From Aquimarina sp. TRL1 (GTDB taxonomy: Bacteria > Bacteroidota > Bacteroidia > Flavobacteriales > Flavobacteriaceae), in assembly GCF_013365535.1 (NCBI RefSeq), contig NZ_CP053590.1, positions 3,648,501 to 3,712,500 of the forward strand: DNA of 64,000 nt, given 5' to 3'. Numbering within the stretch: position 1 is the stretch's first letter; the number at the start of each line of letters is the position of its first letter. This document shows, piece after piece, positions 45,389 to 54,241 of this stretch. The position numbers and the translations under genes were made by a program. The notes under the pieces are model-generated. The model did no database searches. It saw nothing but the letters and a program-made list of their open reading frames with translations, and was not told where the DNA came from.

Positions 45389-46144
45389 TTATTTTTTGTT
45401 TTCTATTTCATTCTCCAAATCCGTAACTAAACTATGATATTCTGATTTTAAGCTCTTACCTTTTGTAATTACATCACTCATCTTGTTAAGAAGTAGTATG
45501 TACATATTCCTAACTTCTTGTGAATTAAAATTTTTAGTATATGAAATTCTATCTCTATTTTCTTCCTCATAAGTTCTTTCTCTAAGTCTAGCTAAAACCT
45601 CTGGGTTGATATTATAATTATTGATAAAATATTTTTCCAAATGTTCCTTTGTGTATTCTGTTATTTCATCTTCACTTTCCTGATAATCTTTTACTTTATC
45701 ATAAAGTTTGGATATTTTATTTTTTAGAGAATCATTTGATATTAACTCTATTTTACCCGAATTAATCATGGAGTTGTAAATACCAGTAGAAGGGTCGAAT
45801 GTGTGATTCCTGACATTTGTTGTTATTAAAGAATCAAGGTAACTAAGTTGTAGGTCTGAAACCTTAATGAAGATAACTTCTTGTAAGCTTCCATTTCTTT
45901 GAATTTGAGCAGTGAGAATCTGGTTAAACTCTACAATATTGATTTTTATAGACTCTTGTATGCTTTTTAAAATCTTTAGTTCATCTTTTTTTAATTGTTC
46001 ATTTTGATTCCAATTATTTATTTGGAGTGCAATTAAAATCCCAATGACGACAAGTATGATTTCACCAATTGCATATTTTAAATATTTTACAGTTTTTCCT
46101 TCTGAAAGCGAGTTTTGTCTAATATTTCTAAAGAATTTTATCAT
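45389..46144 (-). CDS. DUF6090-family membrane-anchored protein
   Basis: The N-terminus MIKFFRNIRQ... followed by KYAIGEIILVVIGILIALQI is the hallmark of DUF6090, very common in Flavobacteriia. One membrane helix and a helical, partly coiled extracytoplasmic domain. Function unknown. The gene at 48008 encodes a distant relative. Confidence 0.85.
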   Translation of the reverse strand: MIKFFRNIRQNSLSEGKTVKYLKYAIGEIILVVIGILIALQINNWNQNEQLKKDELKILKSIQESIKINIVEFNQILTAQIQRNGSLQEVIFIKVSDLQLSYLDSLITTNVRNHTFDPSTGIYNSMINSGKIELISNDSLKNKISKLYDKVKDYQESEDEITEYTKEHLEKYFINNYNINPEVLARLRERTYEEENRDRISYTKNFNSQEVRNMYILLLNKMSDVITKGKSLKSEYHSLVTDLENEIENKK

Positions 46145-46169
46145 TAATTAGCGGTTTCTGATAATGAAG

Positions 46170-46334
46170 CACAACATTTTATATAAGTAGCGTAGCAGGG
46201 CAAAATGTTACCTCTGCGTTGAGTTTTTCTACGCATTGATTGCTAACATTAACTTTTTGCAAGCATTGCACCTTTATAAATATACACAAACCAAGTCAAT
46301 TGATTACATAGCTGGGATGATCACTAATATAGTG
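46170..46334 (-). repeat. attC-like site, family B
   Basis: GTAGCGTAGCAGGGCAAAAT with GTTACC, TTTTTCTACGCATTGATTGC, GCAAGCATTGCACC, TGGGATGATCACTAATAT. About 80 percent like 43483 by eye. Confidence 0.65.
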
Positions 46335-46418
46335 TTACCACACGCTTTTATCAATATTTTTTACTTCAGGAGTTTGACTTTCAGCTAACCATTCAGAATT
46401 ACATTTCCCCCATCTGAT
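46335..46418 (-). pseudogene. 3' remnant of an unidentified gene
   Basis: A coding-like tail WGKCNSEWLAESQTPEVKNI with DKSVW and TAA follows an in-frame stop. Upstream the sense breaks into other frames. It fills the cassette position between the family B spacer and the DUF6624 gene. Confidence 0.3.
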
Positions 46419-46467
46419 TTAGAGTACTTATTTCCGCATTACGCTTATAAATTGTTATAGGCTGATT

Positions 46468-47067
46468 TTAACTTATCCAACCTACCTTTTTTTTCCATTC
46501 CAGGATTTCCTGTTTTCTTTTTTCAAAATCAGTTGGTGGTTGTCTATTTTCGTTTTTTACCCTTTCTTTCATAATTTCCGTTTGTTCTTCAAGTAAATTA
46601 AGACCAAGAGCTTTTCTTCTTTGATTGACCTTTGCTATGTTATCATATTGATTAGGGTTCATTTCTCCATTTTCGTCCCAATCAAATTGAGTTCCGTAGA
46701 GTTGTGGTTTTCCTTCAAAAACAGCTATTCGGTCGGTCAAATATGCTAAACCTTTAGGATCGGCTTTACTTTCGTTAACAGCTATTTTCAATAATTCTGC
46801 GAATTTTTTCATAAAGTAAGGTTGTCCGATAGAATGTTGAATAATTAACCAAGCTGCTTCACTCGCTTCTTTACCTACTTTGTCAACTGTTGGATAGCCG
46901 ATTGTGTCAATTATTTCATCTAATATTTTTGCATTTCTGCTGTGCAGATTCGCCATTTCTTCGTTATACCCTTCGTCAAGTTGTCCGTTTTGAATAAGTT
47001 TGTCACGAAACTCCAAGTCTGCATTCTTCAGTTGAATAATTTTTTTAGCTATTTCTTCGTTGTTCAT
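46468..47067 (-). CDS. DUF6624-like cytoplasmic protein
   Basis: No signal peptide. The core YLTDRIAVFEGKPQLYGTQF is the DUF6624 signature. The ATG at 47067 (MNNEEIAKKI) is preferred over a start 16 codons upstream. Related in motif to the lipoprotein at 30564. Confidence 0.7.
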   Translation of the reverse strand: MNNEEIAKKIIQLKNADLEFRDKLIQNGQLDEGYNEEMANLHSRNAKILDEIIDTIGYPTVDKVGKEASEAAWLIIQHSIGQPYFMKKFAELLKIAVNESKADPKGLAYLTDRIAVFEGKPQLYGTQFDWDENGEMNPNQYDNIAKVNQRRKALGLNLLEEQTEIMKERVKNENRQPPTDFEKRKQEILEWKKKVGWIS

Positions 47068-47120
47068 TTTTGTTGATTGTATCCTGTTCAACTTGCTTAT
47101 ACACCGTGTTAGCAAACAGT

Positions 47121-47786
47121 TTAATTAGTACTTCCTATCATTGGTTTACGTATCATGAATACTCCAATCCATAAAAACCAGACTATTTGACCTATTCCAA
47201 AAATTTCTGTAAAAATATCCAATGGATAGGCAGTTAGTATTCCCGCCACTCCCACTAGAATACCCAAAAAATTTAGTGGTTTGGAAAACAAATCCCCCTT
47301 TAAGGCAGTTAGGCTTAATAATAAGACCCAAATTCCTCCAACTATTTCATTCCCTCCTCCGAGACCTTCTGTAATGATATTAGTTGCGGAAAAGACTAAC
47401 ATTGCATTTTCGGGCTCTTTACTTCCCATTTCAATAACAGTGTTGAGACTTATATTGTCGATCATTCCACTTGCAATTACTAACCCAGCCCAAATTATTC
47501 CAAAAGTTGATATTATTTGTGAACGAATTGCCGAGTAAGTTTTTAATCGGTGATGAATTGCAACAACCAATACCACTAATAATATCCCAAATAAAATATA
47601 ACTTGTAAAAGTCAATAGTGAAAAAATCAGATGATTTTCTGCTAAGAAATCAAGCCTTTCATTTGCACTCGCATTGGTATCTGGATAAACTAGTATTGCT
47701 CCGTAAATAATGAAGGCAACGATATATATAAGTCCCTCAAGAATTGCACAAACTCCCCCCGTTTTTTGTAATTTCTTTTCATTCAT
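47121..47786 (-). CDS. DUF4386-family membrane protein
   Basis: Six hydrophobic segments; GGVCAILEGLIYIVAF at the N-terminus and the loop with TNIITEG are typical of DUF4386. Function unknown. It ends 54 bp before the DUF6624 gene start, so the two may be one unit. Confidence 0.75.
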   Translation of the reverse strand: MNEKKLQKTGGVCAILEGLIYIVAFIIYGAILVYPDTNASANERLDFLAENHLIFSLLTFTSYILFGILLVVLVVAIHHRLKTYSAIRSQIISTFGIIWAGLVIASGMIDNISLNTVIEMGSKEPENAMLVFSATNIITEGLGGGNEIVGGIWVLLLSLTALKGDLFSKPLNFLGILVGVAGILTAYPLDIFTEIFGIGQIVWFLWIGVFMIRKPMIGSTN

Positions 47787-47852
47787 ATTTTCTTATTCTT
47801 TAGGAGTAAGACGATTCAAAACATATTCTGTTACGGCACTTGACCTAATGTT

Positions 47853-47947
47853 TGCTAACGACATTTTTTATAAGTAGTTGCGAGAGTTAGTGCTTAACTT
47901 TTCAGAAATAGGCGAGAACCAGCAATTACTTATAGCCATTGTTGTAC
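47853..47947 (-). repeat. attC-like site, family E
   Basis: TGCTAACG, ATAAGTAGTTGCGAGAGTTA, AGGCGAGAACCAGCAATTAC, TATAGCCATTGTTG. Same as 41388 but with most of the internal hairpin deleted. Confidence 0.65.
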
Positions 47948-48007
47948 TTACGTTATTTCATTTTTTCTTTATTAATAGTATTTCCTTATTTTAATTAAAG
48001 TTTCGAA

Positions 48008-48628
48008 TTAGACTTTATCATTTTGAAATTTTTCAGCTAGTTTATAATAATCAATTAGTTGTAATTCTCTTACGTAGATTTCATCTAACCTATCTCTAAA
48101 TAATTGTAAGTTTTTGTTTGCCTGCTCCACAGAATTAAATTCAGTTGATAGCATTAAGTCAATAAGTTTTGGAACAGATTCATATGTGAATTTCTGTTGA
48201 TTATAAATTTTTGATAGTATAAATAATTTATCATAGTTCATATTCACAATTAAAGGGTGAGACTTTGCAATATCCCAAGCATCGCTGGAAGGAAAATCAC
48301 TCATAATAGTTCCTTTGCTGAATGCTTTGTAAATTGTAGACTTGTCTTTTATGAATGCCTCAATAAAATTTTTATCACTAGAAAGACTATCTATTCTATT
48401 AACTATTTCCTTATGGTAAGGAACCCAATAATCCAAAAGCTTTTTATTAGTTATTAGCTCTGAATTTATTTTCAAAAACAATTCCTGAGCATTTCGTTCA
48501 TTTTTTTTATCCTCAATTCTTTCGCTTAGATACAGCCCTAATACTACACTAAAAACAATGAGAATTACTTGACCAAAATATTTAAGTATTAGGTTTTTTG
48601 TAATGCTTGATGTTCTATTATTTTTCAT
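48008..48628 (-). CDS. DUF6090-like single-pass membrane protein
   Basis: A single N-terminal helix (LKYFGQVILIVFSVVLGLYL) followed by a helical domain of about 165 residues. Layout resembles DUF6090 proteins without matching the N-terminal signature. Function unknown. Confidence 0.65.
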   Translation of the reverse strand: MKNNRTSSITKNLILKYFGQVILIVFSVVLGLYLSERIEDKKNERNAQELFLKINSELITNKKLLDYWVPYHKEIVNRIDSLSSDKNFIEAFIKDKSTIYKAFSKGTIMSDFPSSDAWDIAKSHPLIVNMNYDKLFILSKIYNQQKFTYESVPKLIDLMLSTEFNSVEQANKNLQLFRDRLDEIYVRELQLIDYYKLAEKFQNDKV

Positions 48629-48666
48629 TCAATTATTCGGTTTTTTTTATGGTTCTTTATAATGAA

Positions 48667-48718
48667 GCACAACGGTTCGGCTCAACTGCATTAAAACGCA
48701 GTTTAGGTGTTGTTGTAG
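48667..48718 (-). repeat. attC-like site, family G
   Basis: GCACAACGGTTCGGCTCAAC, stem CTGC-ATTAAAAC-GCAG, GTGTTGTTGTAG. Outer arms fit R'/R'' positions. Confidence 0.5.
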
Positions 48719-48725
48719 GTACTTC

Positions 48726-49529
48726 TTATTCGTAAAACATCTTTTTTATCGTCTCCTGTATGAAAAATAAATTACTTACTGTAAAAAGCCCAATTGATTC
48801 CTCCAAATTACTGTTATTTGGTTTTAGCTCTATATTTTCATCAGAACCTATTAGGTGAATTTGTCCTGCCAAATCAGGTTGATATTTCATTCCGTAAATG
48901 GCGAAATTAGCAATGCGCATTTTTCCATCATTAAATTTCTGACCTTTGGCTCTTAGTTTGTTTAATTCTCCCATTTCAGGTATTGTTTCAAATACTCCAT
49001 CATAAAATTCAAGAATTGGAGCTTCATTAACTCCAGTCAGTTTATGGATGTAAGCGACATAATATTTAACATCTAATTTTATTGAAACAATATCATTCGC
49101 TCTGAAGAAAGTAAGATTATCTGGTTTTCTTGGTTTCCTCTTTAATTCAGAAGGTTTTGTTTTCAAAAAGTCTTTTATCCGACCAGATTTGTTAAAAAAA
49201 TCATCACTTAAAACTACATCATCATTCAATTTATCTATTGCTTTAATTGCTTCATCAGTTATTGATTTATCAGACAATCCATATTTGTGAAATAAGATGG
49301 CTAATGTCAAAGCAACCTTTTCCTTATAGTATTGAGAAACCCCTTTATCTGCGAATAAAACACAATTCCATCTTGTTAGGAGAAGAGGTATGGCATACGC
49401 AGAAACATCATTAATACTTCCTCCTTTTTTGAAGGACATAGCAATATTAATTACCCTGGCTAGATCTTCCTCTACTGCTTTAGCGAGTTGCTCGAACCCA
49501 ATTTTTTCTAAAATCTGTTTATGTGTCAT
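48726..49529 (-). CDS. Hypothetical protein (267 aa)
   Basis: A soluble protein, ATG start MTHKQILEKIGFEQL. The N-terminal half is helical, the C-terminal half beta-rich (ANFAIYGMKYQPDLAGQIHL). No family recognised. Both neighbours are separated by clear spacers. Confidence 0.6.
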   Translation of the reverse strand: MTHKQILEKIGFEQLAKAVEEDLARVINIAMSFKKGGSINDVSAYAIPLLLTRWNCVLFADKGVSQYYKEKVALTLAILFHKYGLSDKSITDEAIKAIDKLNDDVVLSDDFFNKSGRIKDFLKTKPSELKRKPRKPDNLTFFRANDIVSIKLDVKYYVAYIHKLTGVNEAPILEFYDGVFETIPEMGELNKLRAKGQKFNDGKMRIANFAIYGMKYQPDLAGQIHLIGSDENIELKPNNSNLEESIGLFTVSNLFFIQETIKKMFYE

Positions 49530-49544
49530 TTTAATTACCTACAA

Positions 49545-49672
49545 GGGGCTTGTATAACCGTCAGTTACGGGTTAATATACGTTAATTTTAGGTTTGGTAC
49601 AGACGTTAGCAATTTCAGGTGGATTCGACTACGTCCGAATCCACCTGAAATTGCGGTTATACATTGTTGGGC
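49545..49672 (-). repeat. attC-like site, family D, with perfect 19-bp hairpin
   Basis: Outer arms CTTGTATAACCG / CGGTTATACATTGTTGGGC; GTTGGGC (49666-49672) matches GTTRRRY. Inner perfect stem GCAATTTCAGGTGGATTCG (49609-49627) with its complement at 49636-49654 and an 8-nt loop. Confidence 0.7.
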
Positions 49673-49679
49673 AACGTTT

Positions 49680-50135
49680 TTAATTTATTATTTTATTAGC
49701 AATTTTCCGTAATTTATCATCATTTGCTCTATTGCAATCATGGGAGGAGATATAACCTTCATACTTTTCAAAGTATTTCGCCTGTTTTGACAAAAATGGC
49801 TTCCAAGTTTTCAAGTCCGAAGTACCATGCATAGGAAAGAGTTTAACATGGGCATGATCCACGCCAAAGCCTTCCATCATCAGTCCAGTTCTACCAACAT
49901 CATCTAATTTTTTATCTAATAATTTTCCCACTTGTTTTGCAGCGACGGTCAATTTTGATAATTCTTCATCTGTCAAATCAAAGCAATAACTGCTTAAGTG
50001 TTTTTTAGTTGCCACAACTGTAAAGCCTTCTGTATTAGGAAAAATTGAGAGAAATGCTATATGTTCTTCACTTTCCCAAATTTTGAATGCAGGAGCTTTT
50101 CCATTAACGATATCACAAAAAATACATTTACTCAT
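49680..50135 (-). CDS. HIT-family hydrolase/nucleotidyl-binding protein
   Basis: N-terminal CIFCDIVNGKAPA and the histidine-triad segment DHAHVKLFPMHGT. The third triad position is Lys rather than His, while the nucleophilic middle His is kept. 151 residues. Likely acts on dinucleotide polyphosphates or nucleotide conjugates. Confidence 0.85.
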   Translation of the reverse strand: MSKCIFCDIVNGKAPAFKIWESEEHIAFLSIFPNTEGFTVVATKKHLSSYCFDLTDEELSKLTVAAKQVGKLLDKKLDDVGRTGLMMEGFGVDHAHVKLFPMHGTSDLKTWKPFLSKQAKYFEKYEGYISSHDCNRANDDKLRKIANKIIN

Positions 50136-50151
50136 AATTTATTCGAATGTT

Positions 50152-50277
50152 GCCTAACGGTTTGTGTATGGTTAGTTGTGTATTTTGACCCTAAGTTAGC
50201 AAATAAAGCTCAAACTTTGGTTAAGCAATTATTTTAAAAAAAATAGAACCGCAATGAACTATACCCTCGTGTTGGCA
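50152..50277 (-). repeat. attC-like site, family A (divergent)
   Basis: GCCTAAC (50152-50158, exact RYYYAAC), GGTTTGTGTATGGTTAGTTG, TTAGCAAATAAAGC, and right end CGCAATGAACTATACCCTCG then GTTGGCA ending on the base before the next stop codon. Confidence 0.65.
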
Positions 50278-51702
50278 TTAGTTATTTTTCGTTAGTTTTT
50301 TAAATATGATTGGGATACCTCTGTTAGAAGTCATTTCAAACTCATTCTTTGTTATTTTTTTAAAAGTTATGGTTTCATTATTTCTTTCAGAGAAAAATGT
50401 ATTCTCGTTAATTTGCATTAATGATAATAATCCGAATCTTTTACTCTCTAGGTATAGTTTGCTTTCTTTTTCTACTATGGTTTTAAGCTCTTTAGATAGC
50501 GACGAGTGATATGCCCCAGCATATTCTCTTAAGAGTATTTTGTTTGGGTATTTCGTATTAGAATATTCGGAATTAAGTAACATTGATGCAATTCTAATTG
50601 GTGCACTATATGATAATCCAAGATCAAATTTACAATATCCACAATTTCTTAAATGTGCTATAAAAAGTTTTGATTTTGGAAAATATAATACTACAGAGCC
50701 ATACCCCCAACCTAAACCATCATGTAGTATATAATTATGTCCATTTAAGTTCCCAGTAAATACGCCATATCCATTTCCTGCATAGCTACCATTGTTGTAT
50801 TTTACTGGCATAATAAGCTTTTCTACATTAGGTTTATTTATTATTTTATAATTCATTAGTGCGTCATACCAAATTGATAAATCGTTAACTGTAGACATTA
50901 GTCCACCTGCAGAGTAAAAATAAGAATCATCACTGTCTATTTTTCTAATTTGATAGTCATTTTCGTTAAACGAATCGTATCCAATTGCTCTATTCTCAAT
51001 AACTTTGGCAGAGTTTTCTAAAAAAGTATTATTCATTTTTAGAGGAGTAAAGAAAACCTCTTTTAAATATGTTTCATAGGTTTTATCGCTAACAAGTTCA
51101 ATAATGTATCCCAGTAATTGATAGGCTACATTGTTATAATCATATTTATTTCCCGGTTCTGTATCAAACTTTTCTTTTGTAAAATATTCAAGAATAAAAT
51201 CAGAGTCATTTTCATTTCTATTTCTAATTGCTCTTTTAAAGTCATTACGTTGCTTTTCATCGTTCTTGTATTCCATACCTGAACTATGAGATAATAAATG
51301 CCCAATTGTAATATTTTTCCCTTCTTTTGGAAAGTTGGGAACAAATTTTGAGATTTTATCTTGTAAAGAGATTTTTCCTTTTTCTATTAATGTGAAGATT
51401 GCTACTGCGGTGAATGGTTTCGTAACAGAAGCAATGTTAAAGACATTATCTAATTGCATATCTATGTCTAATTCAAGATTACTTTTCCCAAGTGCTGCCG
51501 AAGCGATATGTTTTCCATTTTGTGTCACAAGAAAAGTTCCTCCTGGTTCATCCGTCGGAAAAAATGATAAAATCTCGGCAATTTTTTTACCATTTATTTT
51601 AATTTTTTGGTTTTGTTTTTTTTTAAACTTTTTGTTTTGAGAACAGCAGGTTAACGAAAAAAAGCATAACGTAATTAATGTAATTAATTTATTAGGTTTC
51701 AT
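50278..51702 (-). CDS. Serine hydrolase lipoprotein, beta-lactamase family
   Basis: Signal with lipobox (SLTCCSQ), SVTK tetrad (ASVTKPFTA), YNN motif (YDYNNVAYQ), HDGLGWGYGS in the KTG position, plus a C-terminal extension (GAYHSSLSKEL...) of about 90 residues. An AraC gene lies 62 bp upstream; the pair mirrors 32068-34485. Confidence 0.88.
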   Translation of the reverse strand: MKPNKLITLITLCFFSLTCCSQNKKFKKKQNQKIKINGKKIAEILSFFPTDEPGGTFLVTQNGKHIASAALGKSNLELDIDMQLDNVFNIASVTKPFTAVAIFTLIEKGKISLQDKISKFVPNFPKEGKNITIGHLLSHSSGMEYKNDEKQRNDFKRAIRNRNENDSDFILEYFTKEKFDTEPGNKYDYNNVAYQLLGYIIELVSDKTYETYLKEVFFTPLKMNNTFLENSAKVIENRAIGYDSFNENDYQIRKIDSDDSYFYSAGGLMSTVNDLSIWYDALMNYKIINKPNVEKLIMPVKYNNGSYAGNGYGVFTGNLNGHNYILHDGLGWGYGSVVLYFPKSKLFIAHLRNCGYCKFDLGLSYSAPIRIASMLLNSEYSNTKYPNKILLREYAGAYHSSLSKELKTIVEKESKLYLESKRFGLLSLMQINENTFFSERNNETITFKKITKNEFEMTSNRGIPIIFKKLTKNN

Positions 51703-51756
51703 AATTGTAAAAATATTTTTATTGCTAAAAACAACTATAAAACAGAGTTATACGAC

Positions 51757-51771
51757 CGAATAATTTATTCG
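51757..51771 (-). promoter_or_regulatory. Short palindrome at the AraC stop codon
   Basis: CGAATAA-T-TTATTCG spans the AraC stop and lies 55 bp upstream of the serine hydrolase start. A possible operator, but short and AT-rich. Confidence 0.25.
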
Positions 51772-52904
51772 AACTCTTTTTTTTGAAACTTTTTTCTGTA
51801 TATGGTTGGTGTAACTCCTGTTGCTTTTTTAAAAGCCGTATTAAATGAAGATTTAGAGTTATATCCTACTTGGTATAAAATTTCGAGTATTGTAAGTTTT
51901 GATTGTGATGTATCTTCTAATATTTCTTTTGCTTTATTGATTCTATGTTTATTTATAAATTCGTAAAAGTTCAAATTCAATTGTGTATTTATTAAAATCG
52001 AAAGATTTCTTTCTTCCATTTGCATTTGATCGGCTAAACCCTTAATGGTTAAATCTGAATCTAAATAAGGCTCTTCTTCAGACATAAATTTTTTAAGTTT
52101 TGCTTTTTGGCTATCCCAGAGGTCTGTTTCAGGAGTAGTTTTTTCTGCTTTTAATATAGATGCTAATTGTAAGTTTGAAGAAATTCCTCTAAATAATTTA
52201 GGGGCATTTAATGCTTTAAGAATTAGCCAACAAGTAAAGCCTAGCATTATTAAAGAAGTAGAGAATCTTAAAATAGAGATAAAACCAAAATGACTCCCAA
52301 AGCGGTAAATGTTTTTTACAAGTGCAAAAATGAATAAGAGCAAACAAATCATATTCATTTGAAATAACCATTTATAATTTATGCCTGTACTTTTAGAATA
52401 GTTTTCAAATAAAAGTTTTTTATATCTAGTAAGTAAAACAAAAGTGACTACGATGTAAAATAAATTTTGAAGATGTGCTAAGATATAGGATAATTTACCT
52501 TCTAATGTATGTGTGTAATTATGATAGAATAAAAGCTGTTCACTTTCATTTGCCAAATAAAAATTTGGAAGTAATAATATGGTGTTAGCAATAAATGGAG
52601 TTAATAACAAAAGATGTTTTGATGAGATTTTAAAATCGGAATATATTGTTGATAGTGTAAATAAGAAAAGTAATGGTGCTTGAAAAAACGCACCAATATC
52701 CATTCTTAAAATATCAATAATTGGTGTTAATTCTAAATTAAAAGTAAATGGAAGTATATCTACAGTTCTAATAATTAAAAAAACAGCTAAAAAAAAATTA
52801 CCTATTCTATTCTTTGATTTCACGTAGAATAAAAAGAAAGCAAAAAATAACGAAGTAAAAATTAATAGAATATTTGTGTAATGAAGCAGTAAATCAGCAC
52901 TCAT
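51765..52904 (-). CDS. Membrane-anchored AraC-family regulator
   Basis: About seven hydrophobic segments and a C-terminal AraC domain (ILYQVGYNSKSSFNTAFKKA). Paralogue of the regulator at 33367, with the same order of regulator then serine hydrolase. Probably controls the downstream hydrolase gene. Confidence 0.88.
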   Translation of the reverse strand: MSADLLLHYTNILLIFTSLFFAFFLFYVKSKNRIGNFFLAVFLIIRTVDILPFTFNLELTPIIDILRMDIGAFFQAPLLFLFTLSTIYSDFKISSKHLLLLTPFIANTILLLPNFYLANESEQLLFYHNYTHTLEGKLSYILAHLQNLFYIVVTFVLLTRYKKLLFENYSKSTGINYKWLFQMNMICLLLFIFALVKNIYRFGSHFGFISILRFSTSLIMLGFTCWLILKALNAPKLFRGISSNLQLASILKAEKTTPETDLWDSQKAKLKKFMSEEEPYLDSDLTIKGLADQMQMEERNLSILINTQLNLNFYEFINKHRINKAKEILEDTSQSKLTILEILYQVGYNSKSSFNTAFKKATGVTPTIYRKKFQKKEFE

Positions 52905-52955
52905 AAATAGGAAGGTAGATTATTAGTTTATGCACTGACTTGATTTTCATAATTA

Positions 52956-53085
52956 ATGCCAACGGTTTGTGTATGACTCGTTGCGGAAAATGTCCACCGG
53001 ACTTTTCCGCCGTAGCCGAAAGATAGCAAATTGCAATGAATTCCGATTAGGAATTCATTGCAATTTGCTATACACGTTGTTGCCG
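52956..53085 (-). repeat. attC-like site, family A, with perfect 22-bp hairpin
   Basis: GCCAACGGTTTGTGTATG pairs with TATACACGTTGTTGCC. Two internal hairpins: GCGGAAAATGTCC/GGACTTTTCCGC (52983-53010, one bulge) and a perfect 22-bp stem (53023-53044 with 53050-53071, loop GATTA). Confidence 0.7.
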
Positions 53086-53102
53086 ACTGCTTTCTTTTTC
53101 AT

Positions 53103-54027
53103 TTATTTAAATTTATCTAATCCAACAGTAACAATCATTTCGGCTAAGTCATCTCCATTTATTACTCTGATTCCATTATCATTTGCCATATTTTGCGCCT
53201 TTTCTGTAAATTTCCCTGAAGTAACCACCCAACCAAAAATTGGTTTAGAGTTATCTTCATTATCAATTTTTATTGCTTCGACTATTTGATTTACAGCATG
53301 TTCATCAGAACTTTCTTTATGCTTTTTTACTTGAACATATATTTGTAATCCTAAATGAACGAAATTTGCTAAAATATCAACATCAGCAATTGAATTTTTG
53401 TATTTGTTTTTTGTGGGTATTTCGCTTGTTGTTGCTCCAAGACCTAACATTAGTTGTTGCACGAGTTTTTCAAATTTTCGGTCATCTAAATACGCCTCTT
53501 TTGAAGTTTGGTTTACTTTTCTTTTTTGAAGATTCGAGAGCCAATTTTATATCTTCAATCAAATCCGTCGCACTAACACAAGTTCCTTGATATTTCAATC
53601 TTGAAATTAGTCCTGCACCACAATAATCTCTTTGAATTGGTTTTCCGTTATTCATCCATTTCACATTTCTTCTGATTGCGGTATCTGCTTCAACCTTATT
53701 TTCAAGATATATTGTTGAACTTGTTATTTCACCTAAATAAAATGCTCTTGGTATTGGAACAATTGCCAAATCTCCAACTTTCATTTCTCTAATGAATCTC
53801 CACATATAGCCCGTTGCTTGTCCTAATGAGTATGGATTATTTTCATAGTTAGGATGATAAATTTCCTTTAATCGTTGTTTGAATTCATCTCGATTTAAAG
53901 AAGTATTGAACAATTCATCTTTTGTATAAGACCACCCAATTACAATTTGATTTTTCACCAATAATTCATCAAGCCGATTTATTCCACTTGGTGCACATCT
54001 TATTATGAATGCTTGTTGGTTGTTCAT
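53103..54027 (-). pseudogene. Mrr-like restriction endonuclease split by one frameshift
   Basis: The first frame (54027-53482, MNNQQAFIIRCAPSG) holds an EVE/PUA-like reader region (KVGDLAIVPIPRAFYLGEI). The second (ending at 53103) holds an Mrr_cat nuclease core (ADVDILANF then IYVQVKKHKE, D...QxK). Removing one A from the AGTAAACC tract near 53530 joins them through SNQTSKEAYLDDRKFEKLV. So this was one endonuclease of about 300 residues. A real inactivation or a base-call error; no methylase gene is adjacent. Confidence 0.65.
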
Positions 54028-54044
54028 TTTTTTCTTTTTAGTTG

Positions 54045-54236
54045 GCGGTAACGGTTTGGCTATGGTTAGTACAGGAATTAAAAATAGTAAGCTTTTAGTT
54101 AAGTACTTAGCCAAAATTTTTATTTTTAACTTATCAATTTTAAAAGCCAAATCAACGATTTGGCGGACTTAGTTTAAAGCTCTAAATTTTGGGTTAAGTA
54201 CCAAAAACCATATTAATTATAGCCATTGTTAGACAT
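54045..54236 (-). repeat. attC-like site, family C
   Basis: TAACGGTTTGGCTATGGTTA pairs with TTAATTATAGCCATTGTTAG. GTTAGAC (54228-54234) is an exact GTTRRRY match on the plus strand, i.e. RYYYAAC on the coding strand 5 bp after the next gene's stop. Confidence 0.7.
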
Positions 54237-54241
54237 AGTGA

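Noticed and set aside
54028..54150. N-terminal extension of the Mrr-like gene
   Set aside because: The extra 41 residues are read from the family C spacer; the ATG at 54027 begins the recognisable protein.
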